Assembly (NCBI RefSeq): GCF_002939945.1
Contig: NZ_MDEB01000001.1
Span: 793,605 to 857,604 of the forward strand
DNA: 64,000 nucleotides
Source of the DNA: Xanthomonas arboricola pv. populi
Lineage (GTDB): Bacteria > Pseudomonadota > Gammaproteobacteria > Xanthomonadales > Xanthomonadaceae
Reading direction: 5' to 3'
Made by a program: the position numbers and the translations under genes. Of the stretch, positions 53,698 through 61,828 are shown piece by piece. The notes beneath the pieces were generated by a model. The model searched no databases. It saw only the letters and a list, made by a program, of their open reading frames with translations, and was not told the origin of the DNA. Position 1 is the stretch's first letter, and every line of letters begins with the position of its first letter.

Positions 53698-56394
53698 ATG
53701 CAAGAGGATCTGCGGCAACAGGTGCTGTCCCGACTAGAACGGGATTACGGACTCAAGCACCGGAGTGGTACCGAGTACATGCGCGGCGGCAAGTGCCCGT
53801 CGTGCGGCAAAAAAGAGCTCTACACCAACCATCTCAAGCCATGGGTGGTGAAGTGCGGCCGTCAATCCAAGTGCGGGCGGGAACTGCACGTCAAGGATCT
53901 GTATGACGACCTGTTCGACGACTGGTCCAAGCGCTTTCAGCCAACGCCTGCGGCTCCCAATGCTGCAGCCGATGCTTACCTGCAGTTCTCGCGTGGTTTC
54001 GACCTGGCGCCGCTGAAAGGTCTCTACACCCAGGACAGCTACTACGATCGCAAGATCACCGCCGGCACCGCAACCGTGCGCTTTGCGCTGGTCAAGGGCG
54101 GCTGGTGGGAGCGCCTGATCGATCGCCCGCACCGCTTCGGCAAACAGAAGGCGCGCTTTGCTCCAGGCCAGAGCTATGCGGGTGTGTGGTGGGCGGCGCC
54201 TGCCGCGCTGACAGCCATGCAGACGGCACGTGAGGTGTGGATCGTTGAGGGCATCTTCGATGCGATCGCGCTCCTGCAGCACGGCGTGTGCGCGGTATCG
54301 GCCATGTCTTCCAACGCATTCCCAGAGGAATCGCTGCGCGAGCTGTGCAAGGCACGCATGGCCGATCTTCCGACGCTTGTGTGGGCACTGGACAACGAGC
54401 CAGGCGCCCGTGCGTACACGCACAAGCACATCAAGCGTGCAGCAGCGTTGGGCTTCGACTCGCGGGCAGCACAGATCGTCCAGCGCGATAGCAAGAAGAC
54501 CGACTGGAACGACCTACATCTGCGCGCTATTGCGTCCGATGATCCCAAGCAGTGGGACAACGACGTCAAGGAAGCCCGCTACCAGGGCGACCTGCTTGTG
54601 GCCCGCTCGGCGGTGGACAAAGGCCTGCTCATGTTCGAGCACGACGGCCGCAACGACTTCTGGCTGGAGTACCGCTCACGCCTGTACTGGTTCGATTTCG
54701 ACACGCAGCGCTTCGACAAGCTGCGCAAGGAGAAGCTGGGTGACATCGATGCCGACGACGGCGACGAGGTTGCGGCCGAGGATCTGAAGAAGATCAAGCG
54801 CGCCGCGTGCTCCGTCCAGAAGATCGCCAACTGCTACCCGGAGGCGCTGTATTTCCAGCGCCAAGAGGTAACGGATGAGAGCTGGTACTACTTCCGCGTC
54901 GATTTTCCGCACGACGGTCCCAGCGTAAAGGGCACCTTTACCGGTGGTCATGTCTCCAGCGCGTCCGAGTTCAAGAAGCGCCTGATCTCCCTGGCGGCCG
55001 GCGCCATGTTCACCGGCACCGGCCACCAGCTGGACCGTCTGATCGAAGAGCAGACCGAGGCGATCAAGACGGTCGACGCCATCGATTTCGTGGGCTACAG
55101 CAGGGAACACCGCGCCTACCTGCTCGGCGATATGGCCGTGCGCGACGGCGAGCTGGTGACGGCCAACGAGGAGGACTACTTCGAGTTCGACAAGCTGCGT
55201 TTGAAGACCACGCAGAAGTCCATCCGATTGGAGATCCAGCGCGACGCCGAGGCGTTCCGCGTGGATTGGCTGCCATGGCTGTGGCAGTGCTTCGGCACGC
55301 ACGGCATGGTCGCCATGACGTTCTGGTTTGGCTCGTTGTTCGCCGAGCAGATCCGCGCCGGGCACAAGAGCTTTCCGTTCCTTGAGGCCACCGGTGAAGC
55401 CGGCGCCGGCAAGACCACGCTGCTGACGTTCCTGTGGAAGCTGCTGGGCCGCTCGGACTACGAGGGCTTCGACCCGGCCAAGTCGTCCAAGGCCGGCCGT
55501 GCGCGCGCCATGGGCCAGGTGTCCGGCATGCCCGTCGTCCTGCTGGAAGCCGATCGCAGCGAGCCAGACAAGGCGCATTCAAAGACATTCGAGTGGGATG
55601 AACTGAAGGACTTTTTCGGCGGCGGCACCCTGGCAACGCGCGGCGTGCGCAATGGCGGCAACGAGACCTATGAGCCGCCCTTTCGCGGCACGATCGTAAT
55701 TACCCAGAACGCAGCCGTGGACGCCAGCGAAGCAATCCTGACGCGTATCGTCAAACTGCATTTCAAGCGCCCTCAAGTCACCACCGAAAGCCGCATCGCG
55801 GCCGACAATCTCAACACGCTGCAGGTCGAAGAAGTCAGCCACTTCCTCGTGCGTGCCGTTCGCCAGGAGCGCGCCATCCTCGATCTGTTCGCCGAGCGCG
55901 TGAAGGTATTCGAAGCCAAGCTGCGCGCGCAGCAGGATCTGCGCCTGGAGCGTGTCATCAAGAACCACGCGCAGATGCTGGCGCTGTTCGACTGCCTGCG
56001 CCTAGTCGTCACTATTCCTGACGAGATGGTCGAGCAGACGCGGCTAGCTCTGTTGGACATGGCCCTGGAACGACAGAAGGCGATCAGCGCGGACCACGCG
56101 ATGGTCAACGAATTCTGGGAAGTCTACGAATACCTCGAGGCGACCGGCCACGGAAAAGCTGTGGTCAACCACAGCCGCGACGCGCAGAGGATTGCGATCA
56201 ACCTCAATCACTTCGCTGCGCGTGCTTCGCAGTTCAGTCAGGCCGTGCCCGATCTGAAGGTGCTGCGTGCGCTGCTCGGTGACTCGCGCCGGCATAAGTT
56301 CATCGGCGCGAACGTGGCCGTCAACAGCGCCGTTCTCAAGGACGATCTGACCGGCGTCGGCACCACCGTGAAGTGCTGGGTGTTCGCCAAATGA
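53698..56394 (+). CDS. Phage replication protein: zinc-finger primase, Toprim and helicase
   Basis: An 898-aa bifunctional primase-helicase. The N-terminal zinc ribbon is CPSCGKKELY with the later CGRQSKCGREL (residues about 34-65). The Toprim region has VWIVEGIFDAIALLQHG and TLVWALDNEPGARAY (about 180-240). The helicase part has Walker A ATGEAGAGKTTLLTFLW (about 570), PVVLLEADRSEP and GTIVITQNAAVDASE. It probably initiates phage DNA replication in place of P2 gpA, a rolling-circle nickase that I do not see. AAGGA lies before the ATG. A terminator-like structured region follows. Confidence 0.92.
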   Translation: MQEDLRQQVLSRLERDYGLKHRSGTEYMRGGKCPSCGKKELYTNHLKPWVVKCGRQSKCGRELHVKDLYDDLFDDWSKRFQPTPAAPNAAADAYLQFSRGFDLAPLKGLYTQDSYYDRKITAGTATVRFALVKGGWWERLIDRPHRFGKQKARFAPGQSYAGVWWAAPAALTAMQTAREVWIVEGIFDAIALLQHGVCAVSAMSSNAFPEESLRELCKARMADLPTLVWALDNEPGARAYTHKHIKRAAALGFDSRAAQIVQRDSKKTDWNDLHLRAIASDDPKQWDNDVKEARYQGDLLVARSAVDKGLLMFEHDGRNDFWLEYRSRLYWFDFDTQRFDKLRKEKLGDIDADDGDEVAAEDLKKIKRAACSVQKIANCYPEALYFQRQEVTDESWYYFRVDFPHDGPSVKGTFTGGHVSSASEFKKRLISLAAGAMFTGTGHQLDRLIEEQTEAIKTVDAIDFVGYSREHRAYLLGDMAVRDGELVTANEEDYFEFDKLRLKTTQKSIRLEIQRDAEAFRVDWLPWLWQCFGTHGMVAMTFWFGSLFAEQIRAGHKSFPFLEATGEAGAGKTTLLTFLWKLLGRSDYEGFDPAKSSKAGRARAMGQVSGMPVVLLEADRSEPDKAHSKTFEWDELKDFFGGGTLATRGVRNGGNETYEPPFRGTIVITQNAAVDASEAILTRIVKLHFKRPQVTTESRIAADNLNTLQVEEVSHFLVRAVRQERAILDLFAERVKVFEAKLRAQQDLRLERVIKNHAQMLALFDCLRLVVTIPDEMVEQTRLALLDMALERQKAISADHAMVNEFWEVYEYLEATGHGKAVVNHSRDAQRIAINLNHFAARASQFSQAVPDLKVLRALLGDSRRHKFIGANVAVNSAVLKDDLTGVGTTVKCWVFAK

Positions 56395-56468
56395 GCGCGC
56401 TTCCTCATGTTGGAAATTTTGGGAAATTTTCGTTGACATCCGCCCAGGAGCGGAGCAACCATTACTCC

Positions 56469-56553
56469 GTCGCCGCACAATCGGCGACCGGGCTTGGCAG
56501 CCCGATTACTCAGGCGCACCAGCGCCCATCGACCGATGCAAGGCGCTTTTTTG
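56469..56553 (+). ncRNA. Attenuator-like hairpin series ending in a terminator
   Basis: Hairpin 1 is GTCGCCG / CGGCGAC (56469-56488). Hairpin 2 is CGGGCT / AGCCCG (56489-56504). Hairpin 3 is GGCGC / GCGCC (56513-56526). The terminator stem is AGCGCC-CATCG / CGATG-GGCGCT (56521-56547) plus six T. Hairpin 3 and the terminator share 56522-56526, so they exclude each other. This fits either a small phage RNA or an attenuator. Confidence 0.55.
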
Positions 56554-56657
56554 TTGCCCTGCATCGCGCCGGGCACGTGCTTGCCATCTTTATGGCGGGC
56601 GGTACGTGGAGGGCTTCGGCCCTGCCGGCTCCTGAGTCCGGTCTGCCAACCCGTGCC

Positions 56658-56691
56658 GTCCGCCACCCTGCTTGGCAGCAGGTTGGCGGAC
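56658..56691 (+). repeat. Hairpin before the early small-gene operon
   Basis: GTCCGCCA (56658-56665) pairs perfectly with TGGCGGAC (56684-56691), with a further inner stem (CCTGCT / AGCAGG). It ends 23 bp before the next start codon and may control its translation. Confidence 0.6.
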
Positions 56692-56714
56692 TCCAATCTA
56701 CTCAGGAGTCCAGC

Positions 56715-56933
56715 ATGTCCTACGACACCCAAGAAGCGCCCGCGTCTGCGGCGCGCCAGGTCGCACACTATTTCGGCCTGATCGCCAACACCCTTGAATG
56801 GAACCATGCCGCGTGGCTGAGCCTGATGGCTCGCCTCGAAGGCACTGGCAAGGCTATCCAAGCCCTCACGCTTGCCGACGTTGAAGCCGCGATTGCTGCC
56901 GTTGATACCGCGTTTGCGGAGGCGCAGCGATGA
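56715..56933 (+). CDS. Hypothetical phage protein, small helical
   Basis: A 72-aa acidic helical protein (QVAHYFGLIANTLEWNHAAWLS; LTLADVEAAIAAVDTAFAEAQR). AGGAG lies 6 nt before the ATG at 56715. It heads a chain of overlapping small genes (ATGA overlap with the next). Function unknown. Confidence 0.7.
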   Translation: MSYDTQEAPASAARQVAHYFGLIANTLEWNHAAWLSLMARLEGTGKAIQALTLADVEAAIAAVDTAFAEAQR

Positions 56934-57208
56934 GTGCCAACAAGCAATTTCGCGTCTGCCCAGGCGTCATCCTCAGCTTCGAGATGATGCAAGGCTATGT
57001 GCTGGCAATGCTGCATTCCGACGCGCAACACGATGTGGCGCCTGTGCTGATCGCTTGCGAAGCAACGGGCTTTGATGACGTGTTGTTGGGGGGCGATGCG
57101 CATAGCGTCGTGCTAGGCCGGCTGCATGTCTGCATGCGTGTGGATCTTGCCGTCGACGTGCTCACCTGGCTGCAGAAACAGGCGCGCGCGAATGGAGCCG
57201 CACGATGA
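56930..57208 (+). CDS. Hypothetical phage protein
   Basis: A 92-aa protein (MSANKQFRVCPGVILSFEMM; GFDDVLLGGDAHSVVLGRLHV). It overlaps both neighbours by ATGA. No motif I can name. Confidence 0.68.
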   Translation: MSANKQFRVCPGVILSFEMMQGYVLAMLHSDAQHDVAPVLIACEATGFDDVLLGGDAHSVVLGRLHVCMRVDLAVDVLTWLQKQARANGAAR

Positions 57209-57468
57209 ACAGCGTGCGTGCAACCGCTTATCCAGAAGACGCCGACTATACGATCAGCGAAGAAGAACACGACCGCCTGTGGCGCGTGCAGCAAGCAGCC
57301 AGCTTGCTCGCCACCCTCAATCACGACATCGCCACACGCGCAGGGATCAGTCACGACGGCATTGCCGCTGTTGCCGATTTCATGCGCGAAGAGTTGCTCG
57401 ACATCGCCTGCAACGCCGGGCACCTGCGCGAACCCACCAAGCCGCCAACCGGCGCCGATTTGATCTGA
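57205..57468 (+). CDS. Hypothetical phage protein
   Basis: An 87-aa acidic helical protein (YTISEEEHDRLWRVQQAASLLATLN; FMREELLDIACNAGHLREP). It is coupled to the gene before by ATGA and followed by a 78-bp gap. The function is unknown. Confidence 0.68.
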   Translation: MNSVRATAYPEDADYTISEEEHDRLWRVQQAASLLATLNHDIATRAGISHDGIAAVADFMREELLDIACNAGHLREPTKPPTGADLI

Positions 57469-57546
57469 CCTGTTCCAGCGGGTCCGGCGGGCGGTGCGTC
57501 AACACCGCCCCTGGACCTTCCATCAACGAAGCTCGAGGAGAGCCAC

Positions 57547-57957
57547 ATGCAACAGCACGCTGTCACACGCTCGCAGATTTCCAGTGCCGGACCCGGCCAG
57601 GAGGCTACCACGCCCGTCGAAGCCGCCTTCGACTTAGCCGCAGGCAAGGACTGCAGCGCGATCGCCACGCTCTACATCACCCACGACGCAGTCGTGGTGG
57701 TGGCCGCTTTGACCATGGGGCAGCACAGCAGTGCCGCCCAGCGCTGGGAGCGCCGCCGAGGCCCTGGCAAAGGATGGAAGCTGATCAGCGGCCCACGCCT
57801 GTTCACCAGCGAGGCCGACCGGATCAGCAATGCGCTGGCCGAATTTATGGACGATCTGGATTTTCCTTTCGACCTGGCCAACATGCTGCCGCGCCGCCCG
57901 ACCGCCGCTGCCGAGGCGGCGATCGCTGCTGCCGCGCGGGAGGTGGCGCATGCTTAA
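57547..57957 (+). CDS. Hypothetical phage protein
   Basis: A 136-aa protein with a central beta-rich part (CSAIATLYITHDAVVVVAALTMG; WKLISGPRLFTSEADRISNAL). GAGGAG precedes the ATG. It overlaps the following small membrane protein by 8 bp. No family is recognised. Confidence 0.68.
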   Translation: MQQHAVTRSQISSAGPGQEATTPVEAAFDLAAGKDCSAIATLYITHDAVVVVAALTMGQHSSAAQRWERRRGPGKGWKLISGPRLFTSEADRISNALAEFMDDLDFPFDLANMLPRRPTAAAEAAIAAAAREVAHA

Positions 57958-58126
57958 TCTGGTCCTGATCATGATTGCGCCGACGATCGGCGGCGCACTG
58001 CTCTACCGCCTGTGGATCTCGCGCCCGACGCGTACCGCACATATCGGGCTGGCAGTGGGACAGATTCCGCAACGCTTGCGTCGTCGTCGGGCTATGGCCG
58101 TGCGCCGGGTGGTGGCCCATGGCTGA
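57950..58126 (+). CDS. Small membrane protein of the early region
   Basis: A 58-aa protein with one N-terminal hydrophobic helix (MLNLVLIMIAPTIGGALLYRL) and a very basic tail (QIPQRLRRRRAMAVRRV). GGGAGG lies 5 nt before the ATG. The topology suggests an inner-membrane protein with a cytosolic basic tail, such as a superinfection-exclusion or lysogeny factor. That role is only a guess. Confidence 0.6.
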   Translation: MLNLVLIMIAPTIGGALLYRLWISRPTRTAHIGLAVGQIPQRLRRRRAMAVRRVVAHG

Positions 58127-58394
58127 GTCAATCGTGGTTTATGGGCCGATGGCCAGCGGCAAGACGCTCAACGCCGAGGCGATCTGCCAGGCCTATGGAC
58201 TCAAGCGCGTGCTCGAGTTGGATGAGCGACTGCAACGCAAAGGCGAGGACTGGCAGCTGAGCCAGAATGACGTGCTCATGCTCACCAACGACCATGCACT
58301 GGCCGAGCGCACTGCCCAGCGCATGCGTATCCAGACGGTGGCCATTGTCGAGGCGCGTGAGCGGGTCGGTGCCGGCTGGAGGGCGCCGCGATGA
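58119..58394 (+). CDS. Small P-loop protein
   Basis: A 91-aa protein with Walker A GPMASGKTLNAEAI at residues 8-21 and a possible Walker B (DVLMLTN). It is shortened compared with normal P-loop NTPases. It is probably a phage nucleotide-binding early protein, and its role is unknown. It overlaps the genes on both sides. Confidence 0.7.
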   Translation: MAESIVVYGPMASGKTLNAEAICQAYGLKRVLELDERLQRKGEDWQLSQNDVLMLTNDHALAERTAQRMRIQTVAIVEARERVGAGWRAPR

Positions 58395-58636
58395 ACCTTG
58401 ATCGCATCATTGCTGTATCCCGCGCTGCGCAGCGCTACAACGGCCCCGGCCCGCTGTCCACCGGGGAAGCGTTGACCGCTGCCCTGGTGCTCAACCGGCA
58501 CGACTGGCTCGCGGACATGGATTACACCATCGCGCAGGCGCTCGATCGGATCGATGAAGACACCATTGCGCATCTACGGCAGGCAGAGCGAGCGATCGGA
58601 AACGGCGCGGGGGTAGCGGAGGAAAACCCCGCATGA
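58391..58636 (+). CDS. Hypothetical phage protein
   Basis: An 81-aa helical protein (LSTGEALTAALVLNRHDWLADMDYTIAQALDRIDED). ATGA overlaps join it to both neighbours. No family is recognised. Confidence 0.66.
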   Translation: MNLDRIIAVSRAAQRYNGPGPLSTGEALTAALVLNRHDWLADMDYTIAQALDRIDEDTIAHLRQAERAIGNGAGVAEENPA

Positions 58637-58905
58637 CACAGCGCGAGATCTCGCACCCTGAGCCGCTGCCCGCTTGCAGGGCCGGTCATGCGGGCCGACA
58701 CATCGTTGACGGTCGTCGCCTGCAGGCCGGCGGCGGGCACGTCATCGAGTGTCGGTGCGGCCGAACGAAGAAGCACGCCGCTTTTGACCAGGCACTGGCC
58801 GAGTGGAAGCGGATGCACCGCATCCGCGTGCCACGTCAAGCGGCGCCGACCGACAGCAACGTGGTGCAGCTGGGCCTACGCCTGCGCGGAGGCACCAACC
58901 AATGA
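58633..58905 (+). CDS. Hypothetical phage protein with His/Cys cluster
   Basis: A 90-aa protein with possible zinc ligands (CRAGHAGRH; VIECRCGRTKKHAAFDQAL), which resembles short phage zinc ribbons. It is coupled to both neighbours. Function unknown. Confidence 0.64.
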   Translation: MTQREISHPEPLPACRAGHAGRHIVDGRRLQAGGGHVIECRCGRTKKHAAFDQALAEWKRMHRIRVPRQAAPTDSNVVQLGLRLRGGTNQ

Positions 58906-59108
58906 GCGATGAGGAAACGGAAGCACACCGGTGTCAGTGCGAGGCGCGCCACTGGCTGCAGCAGGGTTACACCGACACCAGGTCGGTGAGCCTCCTGCAG
59001 CAGATGATCGCCGCCAAGCGCAGCGTCAAGGCGGCACAGGATCTGCGCGACGAGATGCGGCAGCAATGGAAGGCCTGCCGTAAGTGGCAGCAGGAGCAAG
59101 TGCTATGA
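58902..59108 (+). CDS. Hypothetical phage protein
   Basis: A 68-aa charged helical protein (HRCQCEARHWLQQGYTDTR; MIAAKRSVKAAQDLRDEMRQQW). The ATG at 58902 overlaps the previous stop. Function unknown. Confidence 0.64.
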   Translation: MSDEETEAHRCQCEARHWLQQGYTDTRSVSLLQQMIAAKRSVKAAQDLRDEMRQQWKACRKWQQEQVL

Positions 59109-59326
59109 GCGGGCGAATACTTCACTTTGCCGACCTGCAGCGGATCTGTTCGCCGGAAGGCCCGGCACCGCGCCTTACGGTCGTCTGCCGCTGGGCAGAC
59201 CGCGAAGGCATCCGCTATCGCTACGACCGCAAAGGCCGGATCTGGACGACGATCGATGCAGTGAACGCCGCGCTCGGGATCGCTGAGCCTGCGGCCAACC
59301 AAGAAAATGCCATGGAGCTGATCTGA
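59105..59326 (+). CDS. Excisionase-like small protein (candidate Xis)
   Basis: A 73-aa protein (MSGRILHFADLQRICSPEG; LTVVCRWADREGIRYRYDRKGRIW). The helix, a basic wing and the GRxW ending resemble DUF4224 or winged-helix excisionases. Its stop overlaps the integrase start, which supports a role in excision. The biochemical role is inferred. Confidence 0.62.
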   Translation: MSGRILHFADLQRICSPEGPAPRLTVVCRWADREGIRYRYDRKGRIWTTIDAVNAALGIAEPAANQENAMELI

Positions 59327-60507
59327 TGGGACGCGGTAGAAAACGGAAGTTCAACCCGGCTATTCCGGCGCACATTGACCAGGCGGCGCTTCCCAAGGCG
59401 ATCTATTGGGAGGACAACCGCTGGTATCTCCTAGAGGCTCACCCCGAAGGAGGCCGTCCGCGAAAGCGGACGGTCGCCCATGCTGAGATCCGACTCTCTG
59501 AGCTCCACAGCATTGCTGAAGCCGCCGCCGGCAATGAGGTCCGGGGCACATTGGCTTACCTCACTGAGCGCTTCGACGAGTCCACGGAATTTGCCGAGCT
59601 GTCGAAGGACACTCAGCGGGATTACCGATGGTGCGCGGAGACAGCAACTACCTACCTGCTCAAGGATGGATCCCTGCTCGGCAAGATGCAGATCGCGCGC
59701 ATTAACGTGCCCGCGATGCAGCGCTTGGTCGAGACGCTTGCGGGAGGTCGGCCAGCAACGAAACTGCAGCCGGCAATCGAACCACGCCCCAGCAAAGCCA
59801 ACCATGTCTTGCGCTACCTGCGCCGCACCTTCGGCTGGGGCATCCGCATGGGCTTATGCGAGCACAACCCTGCCAAGGGTGTCCGCCAGGCAAAGGAGCG
59901 TGGCGAGCACAACATGCCCGAATCCGATGTATTTGCCACTGTGCTGACCTTCGCGCTCGAACGCGGCACCCTCAAGGCGCACACTCGTGGCAGCGTTCCG
60001 CCTTACCTCCACGCCGTGATGTTGCTCGCCTACAACGTGCGCTTGCGCGGCATCGAGGTCACCGACTTGACAGATGCGCACGCCGAGACAGAAGGCATAC
60101 GCAGCAGTCGCCGCAAAGGCTCGCGTGACACGGTCACAGCCTGGAATGACGACCTACGCCAAGCATGGGCCTGGCTAGCCGCCTATCGCCAAAGGGCGAT
60201 GAATGCTCATGGACGGCCCGTGCTCATGAAACCTGAGCGGCGCCGGCTCTTGGTGAATCAGTCGGGTACGCCCCTAAGCAAGTCGGCGCTCGACAGTGCT
60301 TGGCAGCGGATGATCGCGCTGGCCATCAAGGATGGCATCATCACAGCCGAACAGCGATTTAGCTTGCATGGATTGAAACATCGCGGCATCACGGACACAG
60401 CAGGCACCCGTGCTGACAAGCAAGAGGCCGCCGGCCACGCGACACAGCAGATGACCAATAGGTACGCACACGACGTGCCAGTAGTTCAGCCACCGAAACG
60501 CAGGTAA
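59326..60507 (+). CDS. int: Tyrosine recombinase / phage integrase
   Basis: A 393-aa integrase. The N-terminal arm-binding part (KFNPAIPAHIDQAALPKAIYW) is followed by a SAM-like core-binding domain (about 70-180) and the catalytic domain. The catalytic residues are visible: Arg in YNVRLRGIEVTDL, HxxR in FSLHGLKHRGITDTAG, His in AAGHATQQM and Tyr in NRYAHDV. It acts on the tRNA-Lys anticodon-loop site, 0.7 kb to the right. It is coupled to the Xis candidate. Confidence 0.95.
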   Translation: MGRGRKRKFNPAIPAHIDQAALPKAIYWEDNRWYLLEAHPEGGRPRKRTVAHAEIRLSELHSIAEAAAGNEVRGTLAYLTERFDESTEFAELSKDTQRDYRWCAETATTYLLKDGSLLGKMQIARINVPAMQRLVETLAGGRPATKLQPAIEPRPSKANHVLRYLRRTFGWGIRMGLCEHNPAKGVRQAKERGEHNMPESDVFATVLTFALERGTLKAHTRGSVPPYLHAVMLLAYNVRLRGIEVTDLTDAHAETEGIRSSRRKGSRDTVTAWNDDLRQAWAWLAAYRQRAMNAHGRPVLMKPERRRLLVNQSGTPLSKSALDSAWQRMIALAIKDGIITAEQRFSLHGLKHRGITDTAGTRADKQEAAGHATQQMTNRYAHDVPVVQPPKRR

Positions 60508-60524
60508 CCCGGCGGGTAATCGCA

Positions 60525-61172
60525 CTAGAGCCAACTAGGGCGATTCTCCCACCACCACTGTTCAAGCCGCTCAAGGTGATCACGTATGGTTCCGGCCTCG
60601 CCGGTACGAACCGCTGTTGCCCACTCGCTTGCCAGGCGCGCTGAACCACTGAGGTCGGCACACGCCTTGAGCATCTGCTTTGCAGCCGAGGCGGGAGATG
60701 GTCGATCGCTCGGAGTGAAGCCCAGTGCTCCATCTGGGAGCACCATCAAATCGATGGCTGACTTGAGGCTAATCATATGGCCCAAACAATCCGCGAGCGC
60801 TTGCGTTAACTGGTGGGGAAGTTGCGAAAGCTGTGAGGCATCTCTGCGCATCATTGGCAGGTCGAGCGCATCACGCCTCCTCTCCAAGAATGCGTCGCCA
60901 CGGGGACCTTCGACCGAGCCATTTGAGGCATAGGTCTTGTCCGTCAAGTAATCGCGCAGGTCCGACGCCAGCCGAATGATGTGTTGAAGCTCAAGCTCTA
61001 TGACTGCCGCAAGCACTCGACCGGCTGCGCGCTTCGAGCGCCTTTGGACAGCAAGATTCCAGAGGAACACGAAGACGGCGAAGGCCACTGACAAAGCCGT
61101 CCACTCGAAGCCACTTTTCGGCACCTGCACAATGATCGGCACGTAATTTTCCCGGCAATTTTCCCGACACAT
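60525..61172 (-). CDS. Membrane-anchored cargo protein next to attR
   Basis: A 215-aa protein with one N-terminal transmembrane helix (about 24-43: WTALSVAFAVFVFLWNLAV) and a basic, then helical cytosolic domain (QRRSKRAAGRVLAAVIELELQHIIRLASDL). The ATG at 61172 lies only 3 nt behind the T-tract of a terminator, so a later start such as GTG 61142 (MPIIVQVPKSGFEW) is possible. It is transcribed opposite to the integrase, at the prophage edge where lysogeny-expressed genes often sit. No family is recognised. Confidence 0.66.
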   Translation of the reverse strand: MCRENCRENYVPIIVQVPKSGFEWTALSVAFAVFVFLWNLAVQRRSKRAAGRVLAAVIELELQHIIRLASDLRDYLTDKTYASNGSVEGPRGDAFLERRRDALDLPMMRRDASQLSQLPHQLTQALADCLGHMISLKSAIDLMVLPDGALGFTPSDRPSPASAAKQMLKACADLSGSARLASEWATAVRTGEAGTIRDHLERLEQWWWENRPSWL

Positions 61173-61174
61173 AG

Positions 61175-61211
61175 AAAAACAGCCACTTGGCTTGCGCTAA
61201 GTGGCTGTTTT
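61175..61211 (-). terminator. Prophage-borne terminator of the restored tRNA-Lys
   Basis: AAAACAGCCACTT / AAGTGGCTGTTTT form a 13-bp stem around a 10-nt loop, with a T-tract on the minus strand. It replaces the host terminator now stranded at 23214-23245. Confidence 0.88.
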
Positions 61212-61213
61212 AA

Positions 61214-61260
61214 TTGGTGGGCCGTCAAGGATTCGAACCTTGGACCTATTGATTAAGAGT
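61214..61260. repeat. attR: 47-bp direct repeat within tRNA-Lys
   Basis: Identical to attL at 23248-23294. Here it forms the 3' half of the complete tRNA-Lys gene. The integrase gene ends 0.7 kb away. Confidence 0.95.
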
Positions 61261-61290
61261 CAACTGCTCTACCAACTGAGCTAACGGCCC
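61215..61290 (-). tRNA. tRNA-Lys (anticodon CTT), rebuilt by the prophage
   Basis: A 76-nt tRNA with acceptor GGGCCGT, anticodon loop GACTCTTAATC giving CTT, T-arm GGTTCGAATCC and an encoded CCA. Its 3' half comes from the prophage, its 5' half from the host. Confidence 0.96.
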
Positions 61291-61373
61291 TGAAACTGGT
61301 CGCACATTGTATGTGCGTTTTTGCCTCGTTGCAACACCCGCGATGCATCGGGTCCAACTTTTCCTGCAATCAG

Positions 61374-61451
61374 TGGGGTGGCTGAGGGGACTCGAACCCC
61401 CGACATCTGGAATCACAATCCAGTACTCTAACCAGCTGAGCTACAGCCACC
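61374..61451 (-). tRNA. tRNA-His (anticodon GTG)
   Basis: A tRNA with the extra G-1 (GGTGGCTG), anticodon loop ATTGTGATT giving GTG, T-arm GGTTCGAGTCC and an encoded CCA. It is part of the Pro-Arg-His-Lys cluster. Confidence 0.96.
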
Positions 61452-61480
61452 ACTGAAACTACTTCCTACCGCACCGCCGA

Positions 61481-61557
61481 TGGCGCGCCCGACAGGACTC
61501 GAACCTGTAACCGCCGGCTTAGAAGGCCGGTGCTCTATCCGGTTGAGCTACGGGCGC
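61481..61557 (-). tRNA. tRNA-Arg (anticodon TCT)
   Basis: A 77-nt tRNA with acceptor GCGCCCG, anticodon loop CTTCTAA giving TCT (reads AGA), T-arm GGTTCGAGTCC and an encoded CCA. Confidence 0.96.
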
Positions 61558-61599
61558 CCGGACCGAACTTCGCATTCCCACGCCGTCAAGAGCTCGGAA

Positions 61600-61676
61600 T
61601 GGTCGGGGTAGAGGGATTCGAACCCCCGACATCCTGCTCCCAAAGCAGGCGCGCTACCAGACTGCGCTATACCCCG
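61600..61676 (-). tRNA. tRNA-Pro (anticodon TGG)
   Basis: A 77-nt tRNA with acceptor CGGGGTA, anticodon loop TTTGGGA giving TGG, T-arm GGTTCGAATCC and an encoded CCA. It is the first gene of the minus-strand tRNA cluster. Confidence 0.96.
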
Positions 61677-61828
61677 GCGGGACCTTTCAATCCCGAAGGC
61701 TGGAAAGGTCGGCTATTTTGGGAATGATTGGCCTTGCTGTCAATCACTCTGTGTAAATCGGGCGATCCGGTATCCTCGCGGCATCGCTCGCCAAGTCGGC
61801 AGGCATCTACATTTCATGGAGAACACGT

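Larger units (their letters stand above)
56395..56714. other. Structured intergenic region, possible regulatory RNA
   Basis: These 320 bp lack a supported gene but contain at least five hairpins on the plus strand, including an intrinsic terminator at 56521-56553 and a long hairpin at 56658-56691. TTGACA at 56433-56438 could be a -35 box, but its -10 partner is poor. Confidence 0.6.
23248..61260. mobile_element. P2-like prophage integrated in tRNA-Lys(CTT)
   Basis: The element is bounded by a 47-bp perfect direct repeat (23248-23294 and 61214-61260). The repeat is the 3' half of tRNA-Lys up to the anticodon loop. The tyrosine integrase lies next to the right copy, where the tRNA is whole. 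Inside is a P2-type set: Q, P, O, N, M, L, X, lysis genes, R, S, J, I, H, V, W, FI, FII, E/E', T, U, D, C-type repressor, Cox-like protein, Ogr and a primase-helicase. All are open and of normal length. Extra genes lie at the left end, between S and J, behind D, and next to attR. The gene order from Q to D fits P2 except that J-I-H precede V-W. I saw no IS element or broken structural gene, so it could still be inducible. Confidence 0.95.
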
